This document shows, in pieces, positions 8,337-16,596 of a DNA stretch of 64,000 nt. The stretch's first letter is position 1; the number at the start of each line of letters is the position of its first letter. The notes below the pieces were generated by a model. The model was not told where the DNA came from and ran no database searches. It worked only from the letters and a program-made list of their open reading frames with translations. This stretch comes from Williamsia sp. 1135. Lineage in GTDB: Bacteria; Actinomycetota; Actinomycetes; Mycobacteriales; Mycobacteriaceae. Location: assembly GCF_002095395.1 (NCBI RefSeq), contig NZ_MJEI01000104.1:124001-188000 (forward strand), given 5' to 3'. A program made the position numbers and the translations under genes.

Positions 8337-9656
8337 ATGATGACCGAAGACTCGACGACCCGGAACGCGGTGGAAACGCTGCTCGTTGTCGGTGCCGGCC
8401 CCAAAGCGCTGGCAGTCGCGGCGAAGGCCGCGGTGATGCGGGGCCTGGGCCTGCCGGCACCACGGGTCATCGCCGTCGATTCCCATGCGGTCGGCGGCAA
8501 CTGGGAGGCGGGCGGTGGTTGGACGGATGGGCGGCACCGCCTCGGCACCAGTCCCGAGAAAGACATCGGGTTTCCCTACCGCTCCAATATCGCGCCCGGC
8601 CACAATCACGAGATCAACGCCGCCATGATGGCGTACAGCTGGTCGTCTTTCCTGGTGGACCGAGGTACCTACGCGGAGTGGATCGACCGCGGCAGACCCA
8701 ACCCTCCTCACCACAACTGGGCGAAGTATCTCCAGTGGGTCGCCCAGAAGATCGACCTCGAATTGGTGGTGGGCACGGTGACGTCCGTGTCCTCGGACGG
8801 TGCGGGTTGGACCGTGCAGGTGTCATCGGCGGATGGCACGTCACGCACCCTGCAGGCCGACGGACTGATGATGTCGGGCCCCGGCCGCAGTGACCGGGCA
8901 CTGGCCTCCCACCCGAAGGTCCTGAGCATCGCCGAGTTCTGGAACCTGGCCGGACGCAGAGAGATCCCGCCGTCATCGCGGGCTGCGGTCATCGGCGGCG
9001 GCGAGACGGCAGGGTCTGCACTCGACGAGCTCATCCGTCATGACGCGATGACGATCTCCGTGATCTCGCCGACGGCGACGATCTACACCCGTGGCGAGAG
9101 CTTCTTCGAGAACGCTCTGTTCAGCGATCCGTCGAAGTGGGCCGCGCTGAGCACCGTCGAACGCCGCGACGTCATCCGGCGAACGGATCGCGGGGTGTTC
9201 TCCGTCCGGGTCCAGGAGACCCTGATCGGCGACGCCCGGGTGCATCATCTGCAGGGCCGGGTTGTTCGGGTGGCTGACCAGAACGGGTCGGTCGCCCTGA
9301 CCCTGCACAACGAACTGCGTGCCGCACAGGCACACACCTTCGACCTCGTGGTCGACGCGACGGGTGGTCAGCCCCTGTGGTTCATGGAACTGTTCGACTC
9401 GGCCACAACAGATCTGCTCGAATTGGCGATCGGCTGGCCGCTGGACTCCGAACGTCTCGAGCTGTCGATCGGCTACGACTTGGCGGTGACCGGTCTGGAA
9501 CCCAAGCTGTATCTGCCCAACCTCGCCGGGTTCGCCCAAGGGCCCGGATTCCCGAACCTGAGCTGCCTCGGCGAACTCTCCAACCGCGTGTTGCGGTCGG
9601 ACGACGCAAAAGCCAAGGACGCCAGGCGTTCACAGGCCCGATCGGGGCGCCGGTGA
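8337..9656 (+). CDS. mbtG: L-lysine N6-monooxygenase (MbtG-like)
   Basis: This flavoprotein hydroxylates the epsilon nitrogen of lysine, creating the hydroxamate iron ligands of the siderophore. The 439-residue product starts with the FAD site LLVVGAGPKALAVAAKAA. A second nucleotide site, AAVIGGGETAGSALDEL near residue 219, fits NADPH, and the C-terminal YLPNLAGFAQGPGFPNLSCLG is typical of siderophore N-hydroxylases. The start follows the mbtB stop directly (ATG 8337, with a second ATG at 8340), so the two genes are translationally coupled. Lysine rather than ornithine is inferred from the mycobactin-type cluster. Confidence 0.9.
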   Translation: MMTEDSTTRNAVETLLVVGAGPKALAVAAKAAVMRGLGLPAPRVIAVDSHAVGGNWEAGGGWTDGRHRLGTSPEKDIGFPYRSNIAPGHNHEINAAMMAYSWSSFLVDRGTYAEWIDRGRPNPPHHNWAKYLQWVAQKIDLELVVGTVTSVSSDGAGWTVQVSSADGTSRTLQADGLMMSGPGRSDRALASHPKVLSIAEFWNLAGRREIPPSSRAAVIGGGETAGSALDELIRHDAMTISVISPTATIYTRGESFFENALFSDPSKWAALSTVERRDVIRRTDRGVFSVRVQETLIGDARVHHLQGRVVRVADQNGSVALTLHNELRAAQAHTFDLVVDATGGQPLWFMELFDSATTDLLELAIGWPLDSERLELSIGYDLAVTGLEPKLYLPNLAGFAQGPGFPNLSCLGELSNRVLRSDDAKAKDARRSQARSGRR

Positions 9657-9673
9657 ACGACAGTGGCCTCGTG

Positions 9674-10339
9674 TCAGGAACGCCTCATGGTGTGCAGCGC
9701 GATACGACGGCCGGGCCGTACGTCGAACTCCCCGAGTTCTGTGTAACCCCGCTTCTGCAGGGCCCGCCGCATCCGGGTGTTGCGGTGGTCGGGGTCGACG
9801 ATGATGGTGTCGCAGCGGCCGTCGGCCGCGAAGATGGCGTCGGCGAGCTGCGCCATCCAGGCCGAGATGACGCCACGATCGAGGAATTCTGTTGGCCCGG
9901 TGGCGATGTGAAATCCCATGTCGCACGGAGCGGCGTCGTACACCCCGGCGTTCTCGTCTCGGGCGGCACGGTACAGCTCCACGTAGGCGACCTCGGTGAA
10001 CCCGGTGGAACTGTCGGCAGTCAGGTCTCCTGCGGCCGCCGTCGCGTCGAACCCGTCGAGCTGCGAGACGTCGACACCGAGGATGCACGGTCGCGAGTAA
10101 TCTCCCGCCAACCGGGCCGCGGAGTCGGCACGCCACTCCTCGCGCGTCCACGGCTGCTCCCACGATTCGACCAGGTGCGGCAACGACATCCACGTCGCGA
10201 TGGTGTCGGGATCCGCGCTGTCCGGATCGACCAGCCGCAGGGAATACGGAGTGGTGAACGTCGGGACCACCGGGGGGCCTGCCGCCAGGACGTCGTCACC
10301 GACATCGACGATTTCACGTTTGAGGACGTGCGATGTCAT
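9674..10339 (-). CDS. mbtK: Lysine N-acyltransferase (MbtK / IucB-type GNAT)
   Basis: Siderophore acyltransferases of this family (MbtK, IucB, RhbD) acylate N-hydroxylysine to make the hydroxamate, often with a fatty acyl chain. The 221-residue protein has the family pattern: an N-terminal TIATWMSLPHLVESWEQPW segment, FTEVAYVELYRAARD in the core, DMGFHIATGPTEFLDRG and the acyl-CoA-binding IIVDPDHRNTRMRRALQKRG. It is on the minus strand inside an otherwise plus-strand cluster, convergent with mbtG (17-base gap) and divergent from mbtT. It therefore needs its own promoter in 10340-10440, where no strong iron box is visible. The chain length transferred cannot be read from the sequence. Confidence 0.88.
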   Translation of the reverse strand: MTSHVLKREIVDVGDDVLAAGPPVVPTFTTPYSLRLVDPDSADPDTIATWMSLPHLVESWEQPWTREEWRADSAARLAGDYSRPCILGVDVSQLDGFDATAAAGDLTADSSTGFTEVAYVELYRAARDENAGVYDAAPCDMGFHIATGPTEFLDRGVISAWMAQLADAIFAADGRCDTIIVDPDHRNTRMRRALQKRGYTELGEFDVRPGRRIALHTMRRS

Positions 10340-10440
10340 GTCGGGGGTGCTCCGTTCACGTGCCAGCGGTCAATGAAGGAAAGCCTACGTCAAGGCCTCG
10401 CGGCCTCCGCACTACCGCCGAATATGAGGAGCACCACCCA

Positions 10441-11211
10441 ATGTCACGTGATCTCGGATGGATCAGGCAATTCCACAAACCGGTCTCGGCCGACAATCCG
10501 CCGCTGCTGATCTTCCCGCATGCGGGAAGCGGCGCGTCGACCTACCGGGCGTTCTCCAAGCAGCTCAGCGCGATCTTCGACGTGGCGGTGATCCAATATC
10601 CCGGTCGCCAGGACCGCGTCCGCGAGACACCGGCGCAGACCCTGCCTGAACTAGCCCGCGGGGCGTTCGACGAGTTCGTGTCGTCCCGCTGGAACCGGCA
10701 GGTCCCGATCACGGTCTTCGGCCACAGCATGGGTGCGATCGTCGCGTTCGAGTTCGTCCGGCTCGCCGAGGCCACCGGTATCGAGGTCCGGCTGCTCGGG
10801 GTCTCGGCTGCGGTGGCGCCGTCGCAGGTCGAGAATCTTCCCCCACACCCCCGGGAAGACCAGGAGTTGCTCGCCCATCTCTCGGCGCTGAACGGCACCG
10901 GCGGTGACGTGCTGGCCAGTGCCGATCTGATGAGGATGGCGCTGCCGGTGATGAAGATGGACTACCGTGCGTTCGATGCGTACTCCTGCGCGGCCGACGT
11001 CACCGTTGCCGCCGAGATCCAGGCGCTGGGCGGGGCCGAGGATCCCTTCATCAAACCCCGCGAACTGTACGGCTGGTCCACGCACACCACGGGGGAGAGC
11101 GGGGTGAGCGTCTTCGACGGCGGCCATTTCTATCTGGACGACAACCGCGATCCGATCGCCGAACTCCTGGCGCCCCAGCCGTCGGTGTCCCAGACCTCTA
11201 TGTACCGATAG
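10441..11211 (+). CDS. mbtT: Type II thioesterase (MbtT-like)
   Basis: This external thioesterase hydrolyses misprimed or stalled acyl groups from carrier domains of the assembly line. The 256-residue alpha/beta hydrolase shows FPHAGSGASTYRAFS at the N-terminus, the nucleophile elbow GHSMGAIVAFE near residues 95-105 and a C-terminal catalytic His in DGGHFYLDD near 228. The start at ATG 10441 follows GAGGA at 10426-10430 and the family N-terminus fits; a longer open frame to 10333 does not. The megasynthases here carry no integrated thioesterase domain, so this is the only thioesterase seen. Editing rather than final release is its usual role. Confidence 0.88.
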   Translation: MSRDLGWIRQFHKPVSADNPPLLIFPHAGSGASTYRAFSKQLSAIFDVAVIQYPGRQDRVRETPAQTLPELARGAFDEFVSSRWNRQVPITVFGHSMGAIVAFEFVRLAEATGIEVRLLGVSAAVAPSQVENLPPHPREDQELLAHLSALNGTGGDVLASADLMRMALPVMKMDYRAFDAYSCAADVTVAAEIQALGGAEDPFIKPRELYGWSTHTTGESGVSVFDGGHFYLDDNRDPIAELLAPQPSVSQTSMYR

Positions 11212-11221
11212 GAAGCGCGAC

Positions 11222-12583
11222 ATGACCGATGACAGAAGCGATCCCATCGTCATCTCCGGGATGGCCGTTGAGGCGCCCGGTGGTATCGACGACCTCGGGT
11301 CGTTCTGGGATGCCCTGCGCGGCGGGCACGAGCTGATCGGTGCGTTTCCGCGCAACCGGGACTGGGACATCGAAGAGGTGCTGGCCCTCGATCGCATCGA
11401 CGGCTGGGCGCCTGTCGCCGATGCCGGGGGATTCCTGGCCGCCGCAACCGAATTCGATCCGCTGTTCTTCGGTATCAGCCCGCGGGAGGCGGTGGCCATG
11501 GATCCGCAGCAGCGGGTGGCGCTGCGGGTCGCCTGGCGTGCCCTCGAGCACGCGGGCATCAACCCCGGTGCACTCGACGGTGAAGAGGTCGGGTGCTACA
11601 TGGGGGTCTCGATCAGCGAGTACGGCCCGCGCGCCGCAGCGGTCAACGAGTTCAGCGGACACCGCATCGCCGGCACCGCGCTCGGCGCCGCGAGCGGCCG
11701 GATCTCACACAGCCTCGGCCTCATCGGCCCCTCCGTCAGCGTGGACACCGCGTGTGCGTCGTCGCTCACGGCCCTGCACCTGGCCGCGGGCGCGGTCCGC
11801 GGTGATGAATGCGATTGGGCGATGGCCGGCGGCGTCTGCGTGATGGGTTCCCCGGCAGCCTTTTACGAGTTCTCCAAGAACAACGGGCTCGCCGCCGACG
11901 GGCACTGCCGTTCCTACGCCGCGAATGCCACCGGCACGCTGTGGGGCGAAGGCGCCGGTGTCGTCATCGTCGAGCGAGAATCCCGCGCTCGGGCCATGGG
12001 GCACCGGGTGTACGGCAGGGTCGAGGCGACCCGCATCAACCACAACGGCAAAGGCATGCCCATCGTGGTGCCCAGTGCCTCCGCGCAAGAGAAGCTGATC
12101 CGAAAGACGTTGCTGGCAGCACATATCGACCCCGCCGAGGTCGGTCTGATCGAAGGACACGGGACCGGCACCCCGCTCGGTGATCCGATGGAACTGACCG
12201 CCCTGCAGAACACCTACGGCAAGTCCGGCGCGTCCGAGGTGAAGCTCGGATCGGTCAAGTCGAACGCCGGGCACGCCCAGGCGGCATCCGGCATGTTGGG
12301 CCTGATCAAGGTGCTGCTGTGCGGCGACCACGGTCAGACGGCACCGAGTCTGTTCGCCGAAGATCCCACGGACAAGGTCGACTGGGACGCTTCGGCCCTG
12401 CGTCTGGCCGATGGTCTCGATCACTGGGAACCCACCAACGGCGTTCGATACGGTGCCATCTCTTCCTTCGGGGTGTCCGGCACCAATGCCCACGCGATCA
12501 TCGGAATGCCTGTGCCGGTTGACGTCGGTCCACAGAATCCGGCCCATCATGCGAACACTGCCGTGGAGGTTTCACATGCCTAG
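11222..12583 (+). CDS. mbtC: Stand-alone beta-ketoacyl synthase (MbtC-like PKS)
   Basis: This ketosynthase makes the two-carbon extension leading to the 3-hydroxyacyl unit that bridges the two lysines of mycobactin-type siderophores. The 453-residue protein contains only a KS domain: PIVISGMAVEAPGGI at the start, the Cys nucleophile in VDTACASSLTALH near residue 175, His in EGHGTGTPLGDPME near 312 and His in SNAGHAQAASG near 348. Acyltransferase, reductase and carrier functions are on the next gene, with which it overlaps by 8 bases, so the two polypeptides form one split PKS module. It is preceded by GGAAG seven bases before ATG 11222. Confidence 0.9.
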   Translation: MTDDRSDPIVISGMAVEAPGGIDDLGSFWDALRGGHELIGAFPRNRDWDIEEVLALDRIDGWAPVADAGGFLAAATEFDPLFFGISPREAVAMDPQQRVALRVAWRALEHAGINPGALDGEEVGCYMGVSISEYGPRAAAVNEFSGHRIAGTALGAASGRISHSLGLIGPSVSVDTACASSLTALHLAAGAVRGDECDWAMAGGVCVMGSPAAFYEFSKNNGLAADGHCRSYAANATGTLWGEGAGVVIVERESRARAMGHRVYGRVEATRINHNGKGMPIVVPSASAQEKLIRKTLLAAHIDPAEVGLIEGHGTGTPLGDPMELTALQNTYGKSGASEVKLGSVKSNAGHAQAASGMLGLIKVLLCGDHGQTAPSLFAEDPTDKVDWDASALRLADGLDHWEPTNGVRYGAISSFGVSGTNAHAIIGMPVPVDVGPQNPAHHANTAVEVSHA

Positions 12584-15500
12584 CTATCAGTTGCCCGACG
12601 GCCGCGTCCCGGTGATCGTGTCCTCTGATTCGGCGGAGCTGCTGCGGACCGAGGCCGCGGCCCTGGCCGACTACCTGCACAGGCACCCGGAGGTGACGGT
12701 CGGGGACGTGGCCTCGATGCTGATGCGCACCAGGGTTGTCCGGCGACACCGGGCGATGGTCCTGGCCACCGACACCGCGCAGCTGACCGAAGCACTCGAA
12801 GCCCTGGCCGAGGATGTGGACCACGCGGACGTGATCGTCGGACGAGGCGCAGCGACCAAGCGCACCACCGGATTCATCTTCCCGGGCCAGGGCAGCCAGC
12901 GACCGGGTATGGGCAGGCTGTTCTACGATCTCTCGCCGGTGTTCCGCGAGTCCGTGCACAACAGCAATGCGCTCTTCCTGGAGCTGTACGACATCTCTCC
13001 ACTGGACTATCTGCTCGGAGAGGAATCCGACGAGCGGGAGGACATCCGGATCGTCCAGCCGGCGTTGCTGATGCAGATGGTCGCGCTCGCGGAGATGTGG
13101 CGATCAGCAGGAGTCGAACCGGCGAGCACGGTCGGGCACAGCCAGGGCGAGATCGCCGCGGCGTACATCTCCGGGGCGATGTCGTTGGCAGACGCCATCC
13201 ACGTCGTGACCAGCCGGGCGAACCTGGTTGTCGAGTTCTCGCCGACCGGCTATTCGATGGCAGTCGTCGCCATCGACCGCGACGAATGCGAGGCGATGCT
13301 CGCGGCGAATTCGGGGTGGGCTGAACTCTCCGTCGTGAATTCTCCCCATATCCTGTGTATCTCGGGTGACCGCGGCACGGTCATCGAGATGGTCGAAGCC
13401 CTGACAGCGGAGGGCAAGTTCGCCAAGGAGATCCGAGTCGATTATCCCGCACACACATCGATAGTGGCGAAGTTCCGCACGAAGCTCGGCGAGACGATCG
13501 GTGACAAGCTCGAGAACCAGGTGTTCCTCGAGACGGACATCGGTTGTCTCGGTGGCACGCTCGGGAAGCAGGTCGTGACCGATTACCTGCTCTCGGACTA
13601 CTGGTTCTGGAATCTGCGCAATCCGGTCCGATTCGATCTCGCGGTCGGGGCTGCCATCACCGGTGGCGCGGACACCTTCATCGAGGTCGCCGAACACCCG
13701 ACCCTGATGCTGGCCATCGGCGAGAACATCAGCGTCACCGCACCTGATGCGACGATTCCGGTCATCGGCACCTCGCGCCGTAGCTCAGTCGACCTCTCCG
13801 AGTTCACGAAGAACCTCGCCACGGTCGCCGTCAATGACACCGGATACCGCTGGGAAGCACTGGCTGTCGCTGATGACGGGGCGGCGCCGCCGATGCCCCT
13901 GCGGGATTTTCCGGCGGTGCAGATGAAGGCGACGTCGCTGTGGGCCTCTCACCTCGCTCCCGGCGAGAAGCCCCGTGGTGCGGCGATGCCGTCCGCGGGT
14001 GCGCCTGAGTACCCGCGTCGGGTCGTCGAGACCTGGACGCGACTGCAGCGACGCAAGCTGGGTCCACCGCGATCGTTGCTCATCGTCGAACACGGCAGTG
14101 GAAGTGACGATTTCGCTGCGGAGCTGGTGGCCACGGCCGCCGACCACGGCGCAACCGCCACCGTGTACGAGCCGGGTGTTGTCGAGGGAACGTTCGATTC
14201 GGTGGTTGTCGTGCTACCGGCGCTGCCGAGCGTCGACCTGACGACCGCGGTGGCCGGACTGGCACAGCTCTTCGGAGACCCGCAGTGGCTGCCCGACGTC
14301 GCGAGAAGTGCTGCCGAGTGCTGGCTGGTCACGGTCAATGGCGAGTCCGTCCTGCCCGACGACGAGCTCCCGCAGCTGTTCGGCGCAGGCGCAGCGGCGG
14401 GGTTCCGCTGTCTTTCCGCCGAATTCCCGACCACGGTGTTCCGGCACCTGGATCTTCCGGCGGACGCGCCCGCGGGAACAGTTGTCGGTGCGCTGCACAC
14501 GGCAGGTGAATCGGACCTCGCGCTGCGTGGGGGCAAGATCTACGCCAAACGACTGGTCTACGCGGAACCCGATGCCTCCGGCGCTGACTCACTTTCCGCG
14601 AGTGAGGATCTGAATCACGTCGTGATCGTCGGCGGCACCGGTAAACTCGGACTCGAATTCTGCGAGTATTACGCACGCGCCGGTGCCGAGCGGATCACGC
14701 TACTGAGCCGCACCGGCGCCGCCGCGGACATCGAACCGCGACTGCGGGCGATCCGGGCGCTCGGAGATGCCGAGATCGTCGTCGCCTCCTGCGACGTCGG
14801 TGAAGAGTCGTCCGTGCTCCAGTTCGCTGCCGCGCACGAGAACGTACCGGCGGGGGTGCTCGTCCATGCCGCTGTCAACTACGTCGATGCAGGACTGGAC
14901 GACATCACACCGGAGATGGTCACCGAGGCCGCCTCCTCGAAGGTGCTGGGCGTGGCCAACGTGCTGCGATCGTTCCCGCTCACTCCTGACTGCCGGGTGC
15001 TGCTGTGTTCGTCGATCGCGGCGTCACTGGGCGGTCGGGGACAAATCCTGTACGCGGTCACCAATCGACTTCTCGATGTCCTGGCCCGCACGCTGCGGGT
15101 CCAGGGGATCGACGCCTACGCGCTGCAGTGGGGACTGTGGAGTGTGCAAGGACCGCTCGATCAGGCGGCCGTCGACAGGGTCGAGGGCGCGGGCGTCGTC
15201 CCGATGAGGCCGGCAGATGCGCTTGCGGTCGCCTTCGAGGGGGGGCAGCGTGACTCGATCATCGCCGCGGCGGATTGGGCGCAGTTGCATGCCCTGGTAT
15301 CTGTGTTCGGGCATGGGTCGTTGATCGAGGGGCTCGTCCCGGAACCGCCGGCGGTGATAACCCCGACCCCGGTCGTCGCAACCGCTCCAAGTGCTCCGGC
15401 CACCGAATTGCCCGCACTCTCGTTCTCGGAACTCGTTGTCGCCGAACTGAACCGGGTGATGGCCATCGACGGAGGCGACATCGACCGGTCGACGCCGCTG

Positions 15501-15659
15501 GTGGCGCTCGGACTCGACTCGCTGCAGGCCCTCGACTTCCGGAAACGGGTCAAGGCAGAACTGAACCGGGACCTTCCGATCGAGGCGATCCTCGGTGGGG
15601 CGTCGTTGGACGATGTCGTGGCGTTGATGGACGAACAGTCCCGGAGCCGGGTCGGCTGA
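12576..15659 (+). CDS. mbtD: PKS with AT-KR-ACP domains (MbtD-like)
   Basis: This protein completes the split PKS module begun by the KS. The 1027 residues hold an acyltransferase (GFIFPGQGSQRPGMG near 98; GHSQGE near 187), a ketoreductase (VIVGGTGKLG near 686; CSSIAAS and YAVTN as the Ser and Tyr sites) and an acyl carrier (LGLDSLQALDF near 977). The product would be a 3-hydroxyacyl thioester. The AT specificity motif is YPAH, neither the HAFH of malonyl nor the YASH of methylmalonyl domains. In the KR the third residue of the LDD motif is Asp (YVD), which hints at B-type stereochemistry. ATG 12576, preceded by GGAGG, is the likely start; the longer frame only overlaps mbtC. Confidence 0.9.
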   Translation: MPSYQLPDGRVPVIVSSDSAELLRTEAAALADYLHRHPEVTVGDVASMLMRTRVVRRHRAMVLATDTAQLTEALEALAEDVDHADVIVGRGAATKRTTGFIFPGQGSQRPGMGRLFYDLSPVFRESVHNSNALFLELYDISPLDYLLGEESDEREDIRIVQPALLMQMVALAEMWRSAGVEPASTVGHSQGEIAAAYISGAMSLADAIHVVTSRANLVVEFSPTGYSMAVVAIDRDECEAMLAANSGWAELSVVNSPHILCISGDRGTVIEMVEALTAEGKFAKEIRVDYPAHTSIVAKFRTKLGETIGDKLENQVFLETDIGCLGGTLGKQVVTDYLLSDYWFWNLRNPVRFDLAVGAAITGGADTFIEVAEHPTLMLAIGENISVTAPDATIPVIGTSRRSSVDLSEFTKNLATVAVNDTGYRWEALAVADDGAAPPMPLRDFPAVQMKATSLWASHLAPGEKPRGAAMPSAGAPEYPRRVVETWTRLQRRKLGPPRSLLIVEHGSGSDDFAAELVATAADHGATATVYEPGVVEGTFDSVVVVLPALPSVDLTTAVAGLAQLFGDPQWLPDVARSAAECWLVTVNGESVLPDDELPQLFGAGAAAGFRCLSAEFPTTVFRHLDLPADAPAGTVVGALHTAGESDLALRGGKIYAKRLVYAEPDASGADSLSASEDLNHVVIVGGTGKLGLEFCEYYARAGAERITLLSRTGAAADIEPRLRAIRALGDAEIVVASCDVGEESSVLQFAAAHENVPAGVLVHAAVNYVDAGLDDITPEMVTEAASSKVLGVANVLRSFPLTPDCRVLLCSSIAASLGGRGQILYAVTNRLLDVLARTLRVQGIDAYALQWGLWSVQGPLDQAAVDRVEGAGVVPMRPADALAVAFEGGQRDSIIAAADWAQLHALVSVFGHGSLIEGLVPEPPAVITPTPVVATAPSAPATELPALSFSELVVAELNRVMAIDGGDIDRSTPLVALGLDSLQALDFRKRVKAELNRDLPIEAILGGASLDDVVALMDEQSRSRVG

Positions 15660-15686
15660 CTGTGCGCCAGTACACCTCAGCGCTGG

Positions 15687-15705
15687 TAAGGACAGGCTTA
15701 CCATT
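15687..15705. promoter_or_regulatory. Weak candidate iron box ahead of the mbtD-mbtE intergenic gene
   Basis: The sequence TAAGGACAGGCTTACCATT matches the IdeR consensus at 12 of 19 positions and lies 70-90 bases before the gene at 15776. It could give an internal iron-regulated promoter for the secreted protein and mbtE/mbtF. The match is weaker than at the other boxes. Confidence 0.35.
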
Positions 15706-15775
15706 ACGGTGCCCATCGTGGTTGAATAGGCCGATCCACAGTTGCGGACCAGACATTGAATAGAAGGCAGATGCA

Positions 15776-16519
15776 GTGACCGGGAAACCAAGTTCAGGTG
15801 TCAACATGCCGACGGTGTTCGTCGCCGCAGGCGTGTCGGCGATCATCTCGGCACTGATCGTCTCGATCGGGGTGGTCGGAGTCCTGTTCGCCGTCGACTC
15901 CGACAACTCCAGCGCCAACGCCGCGCAACCGACCGTCGTCAATCTCGGTTCCGCCGCCAACCCGCAGGGGACTGCGCCGGTCGCCGGCAACGCACAGGCC
16001 ACCGGGCCCGCGGCCCCGGCGCCCGCGCCGACGACCCAGGCTCCCGCAGCCGCTCCGGCTCCCGCCGTGGGTGGCGGAACAACGGGAGGCGGCGGCTATG
16101 CGGCCCCGCAGCCGCAGGCCCCGGCAGCTACCCAGGCCCCGGCAGCGGAAACGGAACCACAGGTCGAGGCACCTGCCGCACTGTCGACGGACGAACTGAA
16201 CAGCAAGCTCAAGACGGTCCTGAACGGGTCCAGCGCACAGAAGGCGGATGAGCTCGAAGGTGGCGCCAAGGCCGCCCCCGTCGCCGAAGGTATCGGTGGC
16301 ACCCTGCGCACGTTCGAACCTGTGGGACTCAAATGGTGGATCGCCGGACCAGTGAACGTCAGCGGCAACACCCTCACCGCCAACCTCGTACTCCGGTCAC
16401 CGGGATTCAACGACGCGACGATGGGTCTCACCTGGGTCTGGAAAGACGGCAAGTGGAAGCTGTCGAACACCAGCGCCTGCGAGATCGCAGCCTACGCGCA
16501 GGTCCCCTGCTCCCTGTAA
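15776..16519 (+). CDS. Membrane-anchored Pro/Ala-rich secreted protein in the siderophore operon
   Basis: The 247-residue protein has a short cytoplasmic N-terminus, one membrane helix (residues about 13-40, AAGVSAIISALIVSIGVVG), a low-complexity Ala/Pro/Gly linker (about 55-130) and a folded C-terminal domain (about 135-247) ending in a possible disulphide pair (SACEIAAYAQVPC). The C-terminal domain resembles the MTB12/CFP2-type low-molecular-weight antigen domain (LNGSSAQKADELEGG, then VNVSGNTLTANLVLRSPG). That is recognition by eye, not a search result. GTG 15776 is used because AAGGCAG precedes it. It sits between mbtD and mbtE and shares its helix sequence with the small protein at 31391. 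A role in siderophore trafficking at the envelope is possible but unproven. Confidence 0.75.
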   Translation: MTGKPSSGVNMPTVFVAAGVSAIISALIVSIGVVGVLFAVDSDNSSANAAQPTVVNLGSAANPQGTAPVAGNAQATGPAAPAPAPTTQAPAAAPAPAVGGGTTGGGGYAAPQPQAPAATQAPAAETEPQVEAPAALSTDELNSKLKTVLNGSSAQKADELEGGAKAAPVAEGIGGTLRTFEPVGLKWWIAGPVNVSGNTLTANLVLRSPGFNDATMGLTWVWKDGKWKLSNTSACEIAAYAQVPCSL

Positions 16520-16596
16520 CTCCCGGGAGATGGTTGATCTCGTTGTGGCGGCCCGGCTCTGCCCACACCAGCTGAAAGACAAGTAGAGGCCGTCAG

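Noticed and set aside
6678-8714. Minus-strand open frame of 678 codons
   Set aside because: It is antisense to mbtB and the start of mbtG; the composition is that of a shadow frame.
10340-10440. Iron box between mbtK and mbtT
   Set aside because: The best candidate around AAAGCCTACGTCAAG lacks the TTAGG/CCTAA half-sites.
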